64,000 nucleotides of DNA from Geothrix oryzae (GCF_030295385.1 NZ_AP027079.1:3038001-3102000), one strand, 5' to 3'. Numbered from the stretch's first letter, positions 9,012 to 18,888 are shown. Numbers and translations are program-made. Notes: a model not told the origin generated them from the sequence alone.

Positions 9012-9983
9012 TTACACTTCCTGCTCGAGCCGCATGCCGAGGGAGAGGCCGATACGAGCGAGCTCGTCCTTGATCTCCTGGAGCGACTTCTTGCCGAAGT
9101 TCTTGGTTTTCATCAGCTCAGCCTCGGTCCGCTGGACCAGCTCGCCGATGGTGGTGATGTTCGCGTTGCGGAGGCAGTTGTTGGCCCGGACGGAGAGCTC
9201 GAGCTCCTCGACGGACTTGCCCAGCCAGGTGTTGGCGGCTTCGGCACCCAGGGTGGCGGTGCCCATCTCCATCTCGGTGAAGTCCTCGTCCTGACGGGCG
9301 AACACGAGGAAGTGGTCGCGCAGGATGAGGGCCGCGTCGGAAACGGCTTCCTTGGGGTTGACGGCGCCGTTGGTCCAGACCTGGAGCGTGAGCTTCTCGT
9401 AATCGGTGCTCTGGCCCACGCGGGCGGGTTCGACGATGTAGTTCACCCGGATGATGGGGCTGTGGTTGGCATCCATGGGGATGAACCCGAGGCCCAGGCT
9501 CTCATCGTGGTTGCGGTCCGCAGTGACGAAACCGCGGCCCAGGCGGACCACCATCTCGATCTCCAGCTCACCTTCCTCGCCCAGGGTGGCGATGTGGATG
9601 TTGGGATCCACGACCTCCACATTCTGGTTGCAGCGGATGGCGGCGGAAGTCACCGCGCCCTCGCCCTTGGCGGAGATGGTCACCGTCTGGGGCTCGCTGC
9701 TATGCAGCTTGAAGGGCACTTCCTTGAGGTTCAGAAGGACATGGGTGATGTCCTCCCAGACCCCGGGAAGGGTGGTGAACTCGTGCATGACGCCCTTGAT
9801 CCGGACATTCGTCACGGCCGCGCCCTGGATGCTGCTGAGCAGCACCCGGCGCAAGCTGTGCCCGACGGTCGTGGCGAAGCCACGCTCGAAGGGGTAGGCC
9901 ACGAACTCCCCGTAGGAGTCGGTGAGGGACCCGGGGGTCACCTCCGCGAATCGCGGCCTCTGGAAATCGCTGAGGTTCAGCAT
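9012..9983 (-). CDS. rpoA: DNA-directed RNA polymerase subunit alpha
   Basis: 323 residues. The N-terminal domain (about 1-230) carries the dimerisation/assembly motif [21 protein letters not shown]; the C-terminal domain (about 250-315) carries [21 protein letters not shown] and [13 protein letters not shown], the UP-element and activator contact helices. Residue spacing is standard, so both domains are intact. It lies between rpsD and rplQ as in the alpha operon of most bacteria. Confidence 0.98.
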   Translation of the reverse strand: MLNLSDFQRPRFAEVTPGSLTDSYGEFVAYPFERGFATTVGHSLRRVLLSSIQGAAVTNVRIKGVMHEFTTLPGVWEDITHVLLNLKEVPFKLHSSEPQTVTISAKGEGAVTSAAIRCNQNVEVVDPNIHIATLGEEGELEIEMVVRLGRGFVTADRNHDESLGLGFIPMDANHSPIIRVNYIVEPARVGQSTDYEKLTLQVWTNGAVNPKEAVSDAALILRDHFLVFARQDEDFTEMEMGTATLGAEAANTWLGKSVEELELSVRANNCLRNANITTIGELVQRTEAELMKTKNFGKKSLQEIKDELARIGLSLGMRLEQEV

Positions 9984-9992
9984 CCTGCCCCC

Positions 9993-10625
9993 TTACTTGG
10001 AATACAGTTCAACGATCAGCTGCTCGTTGATGTCCAGAGTGATGTCCTCGCGGGTAGGCGCGGCAAGCACCTGGCCCTTGAAGGCGGTGGCGTCCAGGGA
10101 AAGCCACTTCGGGATGCCGCGGCCGGCGGAGGTCTCGACGGAGGACTTGACGCCGTCGTTCTCCTTGGCGCGGTTGCCCAGCTCCACCGCCTGGCCAGGC
10201 TTCACCTGGAAGGAGGGGATGTCCACCCGCTTGCCGCCGACCAGCACATGACCGTGCATGACCATCTGGCGCGCGGCGGACCGGCTGGACGCGAAGCCCA
10301 GGCGATAGACCACATTGTCCAGGCGGCACTCGAGGAACCCGAGCAGGTTGTGGCCGGTGACGCCCTTCTTGGCGTCGGCCTTCTCGAAGTAGTGACGGAA
10401 CTGCTTCTCGAGCACCCCGTAGATGCGCTTCACCTTCTGCTTCTCGCGAAGCTGGAGGGCGTAGCCGGTGGGCTTCTTGATCTTCCCCGCGCCGTGCTGG
10501 CCGGGGAGCTTGCCCTTGCGGGTCTCAAACGAGCACTTCTCCTTGAAGCAGCGCTCGCCCTTCAGGTAAAGCTTCATGCCCTCGCGGCGGCAGAGGCGGC
10601 AAACGGCGTCTGTGTAACGTGCCAT
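9993..10625 (-). CDS. rpsD: 30S ribosomal protein S4 (zinc-binding form)
   Basis: 210 residues. Primary 16S-binding protein of the small subunit and, in other bacteria, repressor of the alpha operon. The N-terminus has a four-cysteine zinc site (CRLC at 9-12 and CFKEKC at 26-31), so this is the C+ form. The S4 RNA-binding domain follows (LDNVVYRLGFASSRSAARQMV and HGHVLVGGKRVDIPSF). In E. coli S4 the cysteines are mostly lost. Confidence 0.97.
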   Translation of the reverse strand: MARYTDAVCRLCRREGMKLYLKGERCFKEKCSFETRKGKLPGQHGAGKIKKPTGYALQLREKQKVKRIYGVLEKQFRHYFEKADAKKGVTGHNLLGFLECRLDNVVYRLGFASSRSAARQMVMHGHVLVGGKRVDIPSFQVKPGQAVELGNRAKENDGVKSSVETSAGRGIPKWLSLDATAFKGQVLAAPTREDITLDINEQLIVELYSK

Positions 10626-10640
10626 GTCTCTCCTCCTCTC

Positions 10641-11048
10641 TTAAACCCGGCGCCGCTTGGGCGGCCGGCAGCCGTTGTGGGGGATGGGGGTGACGTCGCG
10701 GATGCTGGTCACCTGGATGCCTGCGGCATTGAGGGCGCGGATCGCGCTCTCACGGCCGGCACCGGGGCCCTTGACGCGAACATCGACCGAACGGACGCCC
10801 TGCTCCTTGGCGGCCTCGGCAGCGATGCCGGCGGCCACCTGGGCGGCGAAGGGCGTGCCCTTGCGGGTCCCGCGGAAATTCTGGTTGCCGCTGGAAGCCC
10901 AGCAGAGCATGTTCCCCATCGGATCGGAGATGGAGATGATCGTGTTGTTGAAGGACGCCTGGACGTGAGCCACGCCATGGGGAACGTTCTTCTTTTCCTT
11001 CTTCTTGACCACCTTTTTACCGGCGGTCCGGGTCTGAGTCTTGGCCAT
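10641..11048 (-). CDS. rpsK: 30S ribosomal protein S11
   Basis: 135 residues. A lysine-rich start is followed by the S11 core: [24 protein letters not shown]-like [13 protein letters not shown] and the C-terminal [18 protein letters not shown], which forms the platform with S18/S6. Standard alpha-operon order between rpsM and rpsD. Confidence 0.97.
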   Translation of the reverse strand: MAKTQTRTAGKKVVKKKEKKNVPHGVAHVQASFNNTIISISDPMGNMLCWASSGNQNFRGTRKGTPFAAQVAAGIAAEAAKEQGVRSVDVRVKGPGAGRESAIRALNAAGIQVTSIRDVTPIPHNGCRPPKRRRV

Positions 11049-11060
11049 GTGCTCCTCGCC

Positions 11061-11429
11061 TTACTTCTTCTTGCCGGCTACGGTGCGTCGCTTGCCCTTG
11101 CGGGTGCGGGCGTTGGTATGCGTGCGCTGACCACGGACGGGGAGGCCCTTCCGGTGGCGCAGGCCGCGATAGCAGCCGATGTCCATGAGCCGCTTGATGT
11201 CGAGGGAGATGTTCTTGCGGAGGTCGCCCTCCACCGTCTCCTCGGCGGTGATGACGCGGCGGATGCGACCGACCTCGTCTTCCGTCAGATCCCGCACCTT
11301 GGTGCCGAAATCGACCTTCGCGCGGGTCAGGATGCTGTGCGCCTTGGCGCGCCCGATGCCGAAAATGTAGGTGAGCGCGATCTCGATGCGCTTGCCGATG
11401 GGCAGATCAATACCTGAGATGCGTGCCAT
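11061..11429 (-). CDS. rpsM: 30S ribosomal protein S13
   Basis: 122 residues. N-terminus [21 protein letters not shown], a helix-turn-helix-like core, then [20 protein letters not shown] and a basic tail that contacts tRNA in the P site. Follows rpmJ by 9 bp; first ribosomal gene of the alpha-type segment. Confidence 0.97.
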   Translation of the reverse strand: MARISGIDLPIGKRIEIALTYIFGIGRAKAHSILTRAKVDFGTKVRDLTEDEVGRIRRVITAEETVEGDLRKNISLDIKRLMDIGCYRGLRHRKGLPVRGQRTHTNARTRKGKRRTVAGKKK

Positions 11430-11438
11430 CGTGTCTCC

Positions 11439-11555
11439 TTAACCCTGACGCTGCTTGTGCTTGGGGTTCTTCTTGCAGATGATCCGGTTGATGCCTTCGC
11501 GCCGGACCACTTTGCAGTGCTCGCACAGCTTCTTGATGGAGGGCCGTACTTTCAT
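11439..11555 (-). CDS. rpmJ: 50S ribosomal protein L36 (zinc-binding form)
   Basis: A 38-residue gene read directly from the minus strand: [20 protein letters not shown], then [18 protein letters not shown]. The C-x2-C...C...H zinc ligands are C11, C14, C27 and H33, so this is the C+ paralogue. It lies between infA (13 bp upstream) and rpsM (9 bp downstream), the usual place. Confidence 0.97.
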   Translation of the reverse strand: MKVRPSIKKLCEHCKVVRREGINRIICKKNPKHKQRQG

Positions 11556-11568
11556 GGTGTCCTCTCGT

Positions 11569-11787
11569 TTACTTGAATCGGTAGATGATGCGGCCACGGG
11601 TGAGGTCGTAAGGGGTCACCTCGACGAGGACCCGGTCACCGGGAAGAATGCGGATGAAGTTCTTGCGCATCTTTCCACTGATGTGCGCCAGCACCTGGTG
11701 TTTGTTCTCGAGTTCGACCCGGAACACCGCGTTCGGCAAGGCCTCGACCACTGTGGCTTCGAGCTCAATGGCTTCTTCTTTGCTCAA
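11569..11787 (-). CDS. infA: Translation initiation factor IF-1
   Basis: 72 residues, a single OB-fold that blocks the ribosomal A site during initiation. Typical segments are [39 protein letters not shown] and [12 protein letters not shown]. Its ATG overlaps the adk stop codon (ATGA), so it is translationally coupled to adk; the map gene usually found between them is absent. Confidence 0.97.
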   Translation of the reverse strand: MSKEEAIELEATVVEALPNAVFRVELENKHQVLAHISGKMRKNFIRILPGDRVLVEVTPYDLTRGRIIYRFK

Positions 11788-12455
11788 GCGCGTTCTCCGA
11801 AGACGTGACGCAGCGATTCAAACACCAGCTCCGGCGCGCGATTGCCATCCACGCTCCGGAAGTTCGGCCGATGCTTGTAGAAGCCCAGAAGGGGCTGGAA
11901 GGTCGAGTGGAACTCGCCCATCCGGCTCTGGAAGGCTTCGGCGGTGTCGTCGGAACGGTGCTTCAGGGGACTTCCGCACAGATCGCAGACACCGGCTTGC
12001 TTGGGGGGCTTGGATTCCAGATGGTAGATGGCACCGCAGGCATTGTTGCTGCAGACGCGCCGGCCCACCACACGGGCCTCCAGCACCTCCTGGGGGACAT
12101 CGACCAGCACCACGGAACCCAGCGCCATGCCCTTGGAGGAGAGGAAGTCTTCCAGGGCTTGAGCTTGTTGCAAGGTTCGTGGGTAGCCGTCGAACAACAC
12201 ATCAGAGGTCTCGTCCAGCAGCCGCGCGAAGACAAGGCCATTGACGGTGTCGTCGTCCACCAGTTTTCCTTCGGCCATGATGGCTTTCGCCCTCAGACCG
12301 ATCTCCGTCCCTTTCGAGACGGCATCTCTCAGAATGTCACCGGTTGACAGGTGAGTCAAAGAGAATGTTTCCACCAGGCGTTTGGCCTGGGTGCCCTTCC
12401 CGGAGCCGGGGGCCCCGAGGAGGATGTTCGCGACAATGTTGGCATTGCCGCTCAT
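11784..12455 (-). CDS. adk: Adenylate kinase (zinc-LID form)
   Basis: 223 residues. Interconverts ATP + AMP and 2 ADP. P-loop [14 protein letters not shown] at about 14-27, AMP-binding [13 protein letters not shown] and [14 protein letters not shown]. The LID carries four cysteines (CSNNAC and CDLC), so it binds zinc; the first pair is spaced by four residues rather than the usual two. Overlaps secY upstream and infA downstream by 4 nt each, giving a chain of coupled genes. Confidence 0.96.
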   Translation of the reverse strand: MSGNANIVANILLGAPGSGKGTQAKRLVETFSLTHLSTGDILRDAVSKGTEIGLRAKAIMAEGKLVDDDTVNGLVFARLLDETSDVLFDGYPRTLQQAQALEDFLSSKGMALGSVVLVDVPQEVLEARVVGRRVCSNNACGAIYHLESKPPKQAGVCDLCGSPLKHRSDDTAEAFQSRMGEFHSTFQPLLGFYKHRPNFRSVDGNRAPELVFESLRHVFGERA

Positions 12456-13807
12456 GCCTCACCCCTGCGGGTGGAGCGGCCGCGGATGCGGCCCTTCTCG
12501 AGGAAGCCGTCATAGCGGCGCATGACCAGCAGGCTTTCCAGCTGGGCCGCGCTGTCCATGGCCACGCCCACCACGATCAGCAGGCTGGTGCCGCCGAAGT
12601 AGAAGTTGAGGCCCTGGATGTTGTTCGTGATGAGCAGGGGCACCAGGGAGACGAGGGCGAGGTAGATGGCGCCCACGAAGGTCAGCTTGGACAGGATGCT
12701 GTCCATGAAGATGCTGGTTTCCTTGCCCGGCCGGATGCCGGGAATGTAGCCCCCGGACCGCTTCATGTTCTCGGCGGTCTCATCGGGATTGAAGACGATG
12801 CTGGTGTAGAAGAAGGCAAAGAAGATCACCACGCCCACGAAGACCGGGGTGTAGATCCAGAAGTGGGTCTGCGGGCTGAGGTAGGCCGCGACCTTGGCCA
12901 GCCACTCCCAGCGGGTGAACTGGGCGATGGTGGCAGGAAAGAAGATCACCGAACTGGCGAAGATGACGGGCATCACGCCGGCGGTGTTCAGCTTCAGGGG
13001 CATGTAGGAGCTGCGTTGGCTGGACATGCCGGCCGAATCGGCCCGGCGGGCGTAGTGGATGGGGATGCGCCGGTAGGCGTTCTCCACCAGTACCACGGCC
13101 AGCAGCACCACGATCATCGCCGCGATGAGCAGGATGAAGATGCCCGGGGGCGGGACATTCGGAGCGTTCCGCAGGGACTGGGAGATCATCACGGTCAGGG
13201 TCGTCACGGCCTGGGGAAGGCCCGCCACGATGCCGGCGAAGATCAGCAGCGAGATGCCGTTGCCGATGCCGCGCTCGGTGATCTGCTCGCCGATCCACAT
13301 GACGAAGAGCGTGCCGACGGAGAGCGTGAAGGCCGCCAGCAGCCGGAAGGCCGTCGGGGACATCGAGGAGGTCACGACTTCGAGACCCGGGGCGTTCTGG
13401 CTCTGGGCCAGGGAGGCGATGCCCATGCCCTGGACGAAGGCCAGGAACACCGTCAGATAGCGGGTCCACTGGTTGATCTTCTGGCGGCCGGCCTCGCCTT
13501 CCTTCTTCTGGAGATTCTCCAGATAGGGCACCACGGCCCCCATCAGCTGCAGCACGATGCTGGCCGTGATGTAGGGAGCGATGCCAAGGGCGAAGACCGA
13601 GAACTTCTTGAACGCACCACCGGAGAACAGGTCAACGACGTCGAAGAGCCCGCCGCCGCCGCGCTTGAGCGCGGCGGACAGGTTCTCGGCGTTCACCCCG
13701 GGCACACTAACGTGCACGCCCAGCCGGTAGATGGCCAGGAGGATCAGGGTGAAGAGGAGCCGCTTGCGCAGCTCCGGGATGGCGAAGAGGTTCCTGAGGC
13801 GGTTCAT
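12452..13807 (-). CDS. secY: Protein translocase subunit SecY
   Basis: 451 residues. The pore subunit of the SecYEG channel in the inner membrane, with ten hydrophobic helices. Recognisable parts: RKRLLFTLILLAIYRLGVHV at the N-terminus, the plug/TM2 region (FKKFSVFALGIAPYITASI), and the cytosolic loop GGYIPGIRPGKETSIFMDSI that meets SecA and the ribosome. Starts 6 bp after rplO; the 4-nt overlap with adk is typical of this cluster. Confidence 0.97.
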   Translation of the reverse strand: MNRLRNLFAIPELRKRLLFTLILLAIYRLGVHVSVPGVNAENLSAALKRGGGGLFDVVDLFSGGAFKKFSVFALGIAPYITASIVLQLMGAVVPYLENLQKKEGEAGRQKINQWTRYLTVFLAFVQGMGIASLAQSQNAPGLEVVTSSMSPTAFRLLAAFTLSVGTLFVMWIGEQITERGIGNGISLLIFAGIVAGLPQAVTTLTVMISQSLRNAPNVPPPGIFILLIAAMIVVLLAVVLVENAYRRIPIHYARRADSAGMSSQRSSYMPLKLNTAGVMPVIFASSVIFFPATIAQFTRWEWLAKVAAYLSPQTHFWIYTPVFVGVVIFFAFFYTSIVFNPDETAENMKRSGGYIPGIRPGKETSIFMDSILSKLTFVGAIYLALVSLVPLLITNNIQGLNFYFGGTSLLIVVGVAMDSAAQLESLLVMRRYDGFLEKGRIRGRSTRRGEA

Positions 13808-13813
13808 CGGCCG

Positions 13814-14275
13814 TTACTCGGCAGACTTCGCGACGGGCTCCTGAATGGTGCCGCCCTTGGCCAGGATGGCTTCCCGGGCGCCCTTGGTGATCCGATCGGC
13901 AACGACATTCACCTTGGCGGTGAGCTCGCCGCTGGCCAGCACCACGATCTTCTCCACGCGGGAGTTGACGAGCTTCTTCTCGCGGAGGGCCTCGAGCGTG
14001 ACCGTCTCGCCATCCTGGAAGTGGATGGAGATGAGGCTGAGGGTGATCTCCTTGGTCTCGGGAGCGAAGATGTTGGTGAAGCCGCGCTTGGGCAGACGGC
14101 GGACGAGGGGCATCTGGCCACCCTCGAAGCCGCGCTTGCTGCGGTAGCCGGACCGGGACTTCTGGCCCTTTTCACCGCGGCCGGAGGTCTTGCCCAGGCC
14201 GGAGCCCTTGCCTCGGCCGAGGCGCTTGCGGGACTTGGTGGCGCCCTCTGCGGGCCGGAGTTCGTTGAGCTTCAT
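13814..14275 (-). CDS. rplO: 50S ribosomal protein L15
   Basis: 153 residues. Glycine/arginine-rich extension (RLGRGKGSGLGKTSGRGEKG) followed by the L15 globular domain (FEGGQMPLVRRLPKRGFTN). A late-assembly protein of the large subunit. Spaced 3 bp from rpmD and 6 bp from secY, as in the spc operon. Confidence 0.96.
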   Translation of the reverse strand: MKLNELRPAEGATKSRKRLGRGKGSGLGKTSGRGEKGQKSRSGYRSKRGFEGGQMPLVRRLPKRGFTNIFAPETKEITLSLISIHFQDGETVTLEALREKKLVNSRVEKIVVLASGELTAKVNVVADRITKGAREAILAKGGTIQEPVAKSAE

Positions 14276-14278
14276 GAT

Positions 14279-14476
14279 CTACCCCTTCACCTGAACGCCG
14301 ATGAGATGGGGAACCAGCTTGACCATCCCATGGACATTGGGGGTGTATTCGCATTCGCGGGTGTCGCCGGGCCGCTTCAGACCGAGGGTCTGCATGAAGG
14401 CACGGTGCTTGGGAGTGGTGCAGATGATGGAGCGCTTGAGGGTCAGCACCACCTGCTTGCCGATGAACTGCGACAT
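14279..14476 (-). CDS. rpmD: 50S ribosomal protein L30
   Basis: 65 residues, slightly longer than the usual 58-60. Characteristic KQVVLTLKRSIICTTPKHRA and GLKRPGDTRECEYTPNVHGM segments. One base separates it from the rpsE stop, so translation is coupled. Confidence 0.94.
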   Translation of the reverse strand: MSQFIGKQVVLTLKRSIICTTPKHRAFMQTLGLKRPGDTRECEYTPNVHGMVKLVPHLIGVQVKG

Positions 14477-14477
14477 G

Positions 14478-15008
14478 TTAAACCTCCGCCTGATCCAGGC
14501 CCCGATTGGTCAGGACCGTGTAGGGATCCATGAGGTCCTTCAGACCCTCGAATGTGGCGCGAACCACATTGTGGGGGTTGGAGGAGCCCAGGCTCTTCGT
14601 CATCACGTTGTGGACGCCGGCCGCTTCCATGATGGCGCGCACCGCGGCGCCGGCGATGATGCCGGTGCCCTCGGGAGCCGGCTTCAGCAGCACGCTGCCG
14701 GAGCCGAAGATGCCCGTCACCGGGTGCGGCAGGCTGCCGTTCGGGGTGAGGGGGACCTTGATCATGTTGCGCTTGGCGCTCTCGATGCCCTTCTTGATGG
14801 CAGAAGGCACTTCGAGGGCCTTGCCGAGGCCGAAGCCGACCTTGCCATTGCCGTCACCGACGACCACCAGCGCGGAGAAGGAGAAGTTCTTGCCCCCCTT
14901 CACCACCTTGGTGACACGGCCGACATAAATGACCTGGTCCTTGAATTCCCCGGATTCGGAGTTGCGGGTTTCCTTGTTGTCTTTGAGCTCTGCAGTCGCC
15001 ATGGTCAT
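14478..15008 (-). CDS. rpsE: 30S ribosomal protein S5
   Basis: 176 residues. Double-stranded-RNA-like N-terminal fold ([40 protein letters not shown]) and the S5 C-terminal domain ([20 protein letters not shown]). Involved in decoding fidelity and mRNA helicase activity at the entry site. The first 20 residues, rich in Lys, Glu and Asn, form a short variable extension. Confidence 0.97.
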   Translation of the reverse strand: MTMATAELKDNKETRNSESGEFKDQVIYVGRVTKVVKGGKNFSFSALVVVGDGNGKVGFGLGKALEVPSAIKKGIESAKRNMIKVPLTPNGSLPHPVTGIFGSGSVLLKPAPEGTGIIAGAAVRAIMEAAGVHNVMTKSLGSSNPHNVVRATFEGLKDLMDPYTVLTNRGLDQAEV

Positions 15009-15011
15009 CCC

Positions 15012-15374
15012 CTAGAACTGGAGCCCGGCTTCGCGGGCGCTGTCAGCCAGCGCCTTGACGCGGCCGTGGTAAACGTAGCCGTTCCGGTCGAACACCACCG
15101 AGGTGATGCCCTTCTCCTTGAGACGGGCGGCGATGCTGGCACCGACGGCCTTGGCGGCCTCGATGTTGGCGCCATTCTTCAGGGAACCGCGGAGGTCCTT
15201 CTCGAGGCTGCTGGCGGCAGCCAGGGTGATGCCCTGGGTGTCGTCCACCGCCTGCACATAGATCCGCTTCAGGCTCTTGTAGATGGTGAGGCGGGGCCGC
15301 TCGGGGGTCCCGCTCACGCGGCCGCGGATGCGGGCCTTGGTCTTGTCGCGTCGAATGTTGATGTCGTTCGCCAT
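15012..15374 (-). CDS. rplR: 50S ribosomal protein L18
   Basis: 120 residues. 5S rRNA-binding protein: basic N-terminus ([20 protein letters not shown]), [18 protein letters not shown], and the C-terminal [22 protein letters not shown]. Normal length and place between rplF and rpsE. Confidence 0.97.
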   Translation of the reverse strand: MANDINIRRDKTKARIRGRVSGTPERPRLTIYKSLKRIYVQAVDDTQGITLAAASSLEKDLRGSLKNGANIEAAKAVGASIAARLKEKGITSVVFDRNGYVYHGRVKALADSAREAGLQF

Positions 15375-15383
15375 GGGTTCCCC

Positions 15384-15920
15384 TTACTTCCCGGTCTTGC
15401 CGGCCTTGCGGCGGATGACTTCGCCGGTGTACATGACGCCCTTGCCCTTGTAAGGCTCGGGCTTGCGGAACTTCCGGATGTCGGCGGCGACCTGGCCCAC
15501 CAGCTGCCGGTCGATGCCGCTCACGACGATGTGCGTGGCCTTCTCGACGGCCATCTGGATGCCCGCAGGGGCCTCGTAGTTGATGGGGTGGCTGTAGCCC
15601 AGCTCCAGGCGGAGCTTGGCGCCGTCCATGGCGGCCTTGTAGCCCACGCCGACGATGTCCAGTTCCTTCTTCCAGCCCTCGGTGACGCCGGTGACGGCGT
15701 TGCCGAGAAGGGCACGGGTGAGGCCGTGGTAAGCCCGGTTCTGGGCTTCATCGTTGATGCGGGTGAGCGTGACGGAGTCGGCCTGGACATCGAGCGTGAT
15801 CCCGGCAGGGATCGGGCAGCTGAGCTTGCCCTTGGCGCCCTCGACGACGGCCTCGGACCCGGTGACTGTGACCTTCACGCCCTTGGGCAGCGTCACGGGC
15901 TTCTTTCCGATTCGAGACAT
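15384..15920 (-). CDS. rplF: 50S ribosomal protein L6
   Basis: 178 residues, two repeated RNA-binding domains. Start MSRIGKKPVTLPKGVKVTV, and the C-terminal signature RKFRKPEPYKGKGVMYTGEV that binds 23S rRNA near the factor-binding site. Located 48 bp downstream of rpsH. Confidence 0.97.
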   Translation of the reverse strand: MSRIGKKPVTLPKGVKVTVTGSEAVVEGAKGKLSCPIPAGITLDVQADSVTLTRINDEAQNRAYHGLTRALLGNAVTGVTEGWKKELDIVGVGYKAAMDGAKLRLELGYSHPINYEAPAGIQMAVEKATHIVVSGIDRQLVGQVAADIRKFRKPEPYKGKGVMYTGEVIRRKAGKTGK

Positions 15921-15968
15921 GGTTGATTCCTTAGATGAGGGCGGGGATTCCGCCCATTTCAGGATGGG

Positions 15969-16364
15969 TTACCAGATGTGGGCGAGGACTTCGCCGCCGA
16001 CATTCTGCTTCTTGGCGTCCTTGCCCGTCAGGAGACCCTTCGGAGTGGACAGGATGGCGATGCCCAGGCCGCCGTGGACCTCGGGGATCTCCTGCGCGCC
16101 GGAGTAGATGCGGAGGCCGGGACGGGACACGCGGCGGAGGCCGTGGATCACATTCTCCTTATCCTTCACATACTTCAGGTTGACGATGAGGTAGACGCGG
16201 TTCTCGTGCTCCACCTGCTTGAAGGAGTGGATGTAGCCTTCCTGCTTCAAGATGCCGCAGAGACCGGCCTTGATCTTGGAGGCGGGCACCACCACGGCAT
16301 CGTGACCGGCCATGATGCCGTTACGGATGCGGGTGAGGTAGTCAGCGATGGGATCGGTATGCAT
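15969..16364 (-). CDS. rpsH: 30S ribosomal protein S8
   Basis: 131 residues. Central-domain 16S binder and, in E. coli, translational repressor of the spc operon. Start [20 protein letters not shown] and C-terminal block [20 protein letters not shown]. Lies 12 bp after rpsN. Any S8 target site near rplE would be the place to look for autoregulation. Confidence 0.97.
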   Translation of the reverse strand: MHTDPIADYLTRIRNGIMAGHDAVVVPASKIKAGLCGILKQEGYIHSFKQVEHENRVYLIVNLKYVKDKENVIHGLRRVSRPGLRIYSGAQEIPEVHGGLGIAILSTPKGLLTGKDAKKQNVGGEVLAHIW

Positions 16365-16376
16365 GGTCCCCTCTCC

Positions 16377-16562
16377 TTACCAGCTGGACTTCTGGACGCC
16401 CGGGAGCTCGCCGTTGAGGGCGAACTTGCGGAAGCACAGACGGCAGAGTTCAAACTTGCGCATGTAGCCCCGGGGACGGCCGCAGCACTTGCAACGATTG
16501 CGGTGCTGGGTCGAGAACTTCGGCTTGCGCGAATCCTTGACGATTTTGGAAATCTTGGCCAT
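16377..16562 (-). CDS. rpsN: 30S ribosomal protein S14, short zinc-binding type
   Basis: A 61-residue protein read from the minus strand: [20 protein letters not shown] at the N-terminus and LPGVQKSSW at the end. Zinc ligands are C24-x2-C27 and C40-x2-C43 (CKCC, CRLC), the S14 type Z rather than the ~100-residue zinc-free form. Placed between rplE and rpsH. Confidence 0.97.
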   Translation of the reverse strand: MAKISKIVKDSRKPKFSTQHRNRCKCCGRPRGYMRKFELCRLCFRKFALNGELPGVQKSSW

Positions 16563-16579
16563 CGGTATGATCTCCTTGG

Positions 16580-17143
16580 CTATTTGCGGAAGGGCATACC
16601 GAGGTGGGCGAGCAGAGCCCGCGCTTCGGCGTCGTTGGCAGCGGTGGTCACGAAGGTGATGTTCATGCCCTTCATCTTGTCCACCCGCGAATAGTCGATC
16701 TCCTGGAAGATCAGCTGATCCTTCAGGCCCAGCGTGTAGTTGCCGCGGCCGTCGAAGGACTTGGTGGGCACGCCGCGGAAATCGCGGACGCGGGGAAGGG
16801 ACAGGGTCACCAGGCGGTCGAAGAACTCCCACATGCGGGGACCGCGCAGGGTCACCATGCAGGCGATGGGCATGCCGGCGCGCAGCTTGAACTGGGCGAC
16901 GCTCTTCTTGGCCTTGCGCACGATGGCCTTCTGGCCAGCGATGGCGGTCAGCTCGTCCACGGCCACATCCAGGACCTTGATGTTCTGGATGGCGTCGCCG
17001 ACGCCCATGTTGATGACGATCTTCTGCAGGCGGGGCACCTGCATGGCGGAAGAGAAGGCGAACTCCTCCTTGAGCTTCGACACCACCTCCTGGTGGTAGC
17101 GAGCCTTGACGCGGGGCTCCGCGTGGCCTTGCGTGGCAGTCAT
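16580..17143 (-). CDS. rplE: 50S ribosomal protein L5
   Basis: 187 residues from the ATG at 17143. The frame is open a further 30 codons upstream, but the ATG with GGAGG five bases before it gives the normal L5 length. Signatures: [56 protein letters not shown]. Binds 5S rRNA in the central protuberance. A 188-bp non-coding gap separates it from rplX, which is unusual for these two genes. Confidence 0.96.
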   Translation of the reverse strand: MTATQGHAEPRVKARYHQEVVSKLKEEFAFSSAMQVPRLQKIVINMGVGDAIQNIKVLDVAVDELTAIAGQKAIVRKAKKSVAQFKLRAGMPIACMVTLRGPRMWEFFDRLVTLSLPRVRDFRGVPTKSFDGRGNYTLGLKDQLIFQEIDYSRVDKMKGMNITFVTTAANDAEARALLAHLGMPFRK

Positions 17144-17295
17144 GGATTCCTCCATTTCCGTGGGGCGGCTATGCCCCAGGGGTTCGGGAGAGCGAGGGGG
17201 CTTGGGACGGCGGTCCGGCCCGTTTCCCCCCAACCTCTAGTTGTCATGGCGCAGGATGCGCCGTGGATCTCCACCCCGCGCACGGGGCAGAACGA

Positions 17296-17323
17296 CCATC
17301 CTCCCACGGAAGCGGGAGGATGG
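17296..17323 (-). other. Hairpin in the rplX-rplE intercistronic gap
   Basis: Perfect 10-bp stem (CCATCCTCCC arms) with an 8-base loop, 8 bp after the rplX stop on the minus strand, within a 188-bp gap (17144-17331) that also contains GGCGCA/TGCGCC. No U-run follows. It may be an attenuator, a processing site or a ribosomal-protein target at the S10/spc junction. Confidence 0.5.
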
Positions 17324-17331
17324 GAAGCGGC

Positions 17332-17610
17332 TTACTTGGAACGGTGGCGGGTGCCCTTGCCGGTCTTGGGGTCGAGGAGCATGACATTGGAGGCGTGGAT
17401 GGGGGCCTCCTTCTCCACGATCCCGCCGCCCTCGCCGGTCTGGGTGTTCGGCTTGGTGGCCTTCTTGATCATGTTCAGGCCGGCGACGACCACATGGTTG
17501 GTGGCGGGGCTGACCTTGGAGATGGTCCCGGTCTTGCCCTTCTCCTTGCCGGCGATGACGACGATCTGATCGCCCTTCTTGAGCTTCATCTTGGTGGTGG
17601 TGGCTTCCAT
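17332..17610 (-). CDS. rplX: 50S ribosomal protein L24
   Basis: 92 residues with the KOW motif near the start ([20 protein letters not shown]) and the central [11 protein letters not shown]-like segment. Assembly initiator of the large subunit. Shares one base with the rplN stop (TAATG), so it is coupled to rplN. Followed by a 188-bp gap with a hairpin. Confidence 0.96.
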   Translation of the reverse strand: MEATTTKMKLKKGDQIVVIAGKEKGKTGTISKVSPATNHVVVAGLNMIKKATKPNTQTGEGGGIVEKEAPIHASNVMLLDPKTGKGTRHRSK

Positions 17611-17978
17611 TACAGCACCTCAGGGGCGAGGGAGACGATCTTCATGTACTTCCGCTCGCGCAGTTCGCGGGCCACGGGGCCGAACACGCGGGTGCCGACG
17701 GGCTCGCCATCCTTCTTGATGATGACGGCGGCGTTCTCGTCGAAGCGGATGTAGGAGCCGTCCTTGCGGCGGTAGGCCTTGCGCTGGCGGACGATCACGG
17801 CCTGGACGACGGCCTTCTTCTTGACGGTGCCACCGGGGATCGCTTCCTTGACGGAGGCGGTGATGACATCGCCAAGCTGGGCGATCTTGCCCACACCGCC
17901 GCCCAGGGGCAGGATGCAGCAGATCTTCTTGGCGCCGGAGTTGTCGGCGACGGTGAGCATGGTTCCCATCTGGATCAT
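17610..17978 (-). CDS. rplN: 50S ribosomal protein L14
   Basis: 122 residues. [20 protein letters not shown] start, then [39 protein letters not shown] and the C-terminal [19 protein letters not shown]. Interface protein contacting 16S helix 14. Normal length and order after rpsQ. Confidence 0.97.
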   Translation of the reverse strand: MIQMGTMLTVADNSGAKKICCILPLGGGVGKIAQLGDVITASVKEAIPGGTVKKKAVVQAVIVRQRKAYRRKDGSYIRFDENAAVIIKKDGEPVGTRVFGPVARELRERKYMKIVSLAPEVL

Positions 17979-17987
17979 GTGAGCTCC

Positions 17988-18245
17988 TTACTCGCCGGCC
18001 TTCTGGAGGATCTCAAGGACCATCCAGCGCTTGCGCTTGGAAAGGGGGCGGGTCTCCACGATCTTGACCACATCGCCGATGGCGCAGGCGTTGGTCTCAT
18101 CGTGGGCCATGAACTTGGCAGTCTGCTTGACCGTGCGGTGGTAGAGCGGGTGCTGGAACTTGCGCTCCACCTTCACCACCACCGTCTTGTCGGCCTTGTT
18201 GGAGACCACCACGCCGTTACGAATCATCTTGTTTTCGAGGCTCAT
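17988..18245 (-). CDS. rpsQ: 30S ribosomal protein S17
   Basis: 85 residues, OB-fold. Signatures: [39 protein letters not shown], and [19 protein letters not shown]. Primary binder of the 5' domain of 16S rRNA. Lies 8 bp after rpmC. Confidence 0.96.
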   Translation of the reverse strand: MSLENKMIRNGVVVSNKADKTVVVKVERKFQHPLYHRTVKQTAKFMAHDETNACAIGDVVKIVETRPLSKRKRWMVLEILQKAGE

Positions 18246-18253
18246 GGGATCTC

Positions 18254-18454
18254 CTAGGCCAGCTTCGTGGCCAGGGCCGTCTTGACGCGGGCGAGTTCAC
18301 GGCGAGTCTTGCGGATCTCGGCGGTGTTCTCGACCTGGCCCACGGCGTGCTGGAAGCGGAGGGTGAAGCGCTTGGCGGCCAGTTCGGCCTCCAGCTGCGC
18401 CAGCTCCTCGACGCTCTTGCCGGTCAAATCGGAAAAGGGGTTCTTCTTGGTCAT
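18254..18454 (-). CDS. rpmC: 50S ribosomal protein L29
   Basis: 66 residues from the ATG at 18454; a GTG nine bases upstream overlaps the rplP stop but has no spaced Shine-Dalgarno, whereas GGAGG lies 10 bp before the ATG. Two-helix hairpin with [25 protein letters not shown]-type pattern and [19 protein letters not shown]. Part of the tunnel-exit ring that docks trigger factor and SRP. Confidence 0.94.
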   Translation of the reverse strand: MTKKNPFSDLTGKSVEELAQLEAELAAKRFTLRFQHAVGQVENTAEIRKTRRELARVKTALATKLA

Positions 18455-18459
18455 GGCTC

Positions 18460-18879
18460 TCACTCCTCCGGCGGCGTGCGGCTGACGAACTCGGACGCCA
18501 CGGACAGCTTCATCTGGGCCAGGCGCAGGGCCTCGCGTGCGATTTCCTCGGTCACGCCCTCCATCTCGAAGAGGATGCGTCCGGGGCGGATCACCGCCAC
18601 CCAGCCGTCCGGAGCCCCCTTGCCGGAGCCCATGCGGGTTTCCGCGGGCTTCGAGGTGGTGGGACGATCGGGGAAGATGCGGATCCAGATCTTGCCGCCG
18701 CGCTTGATGTGGCGGGTCATGGCGATACGGGCGGCTTCGATCTCACGGTTGGTGAGCCAGCAGTGCTCCATCGCCTTGAGGCCGAAATCGCCGAAGGCGA
18801 GATCGTTGCCACGAGTGGCGACGCCGCGGGTGCGGCCCTTCTGGGTTTTACGGTTCTTGACCTTCTTGGGCATCAGCAT
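18460..18879 (-). CDS. rplP: 50S ribosomal protein L16
   Basis: 139 residues. [19 protein letters not shown] start and [20 protein letters not shown], the conserved segment near the A-site tRNA, including the Arg region hydroxylated in some bacteria. Short Shine-Dalgarno (GAGGTG) 5 bp before the ATG, overlapping the end of rpsC. Confidence 0.97.
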   Translation of the reverse strand: MLMPKKVKNRKTQKGRTRGVATRGNDLAFGDFGLKAMEHCWLTNREIEAARIAMTRHIKRGGKIWIRIFPDRPTTSKPAETRMGSGKGAPDGWVAVIRPGRILFEMEGVTEEIAREALRLAQMKLSVASEFVSRTPPEE

Positions 18880-18888
18880 GGATTCACC

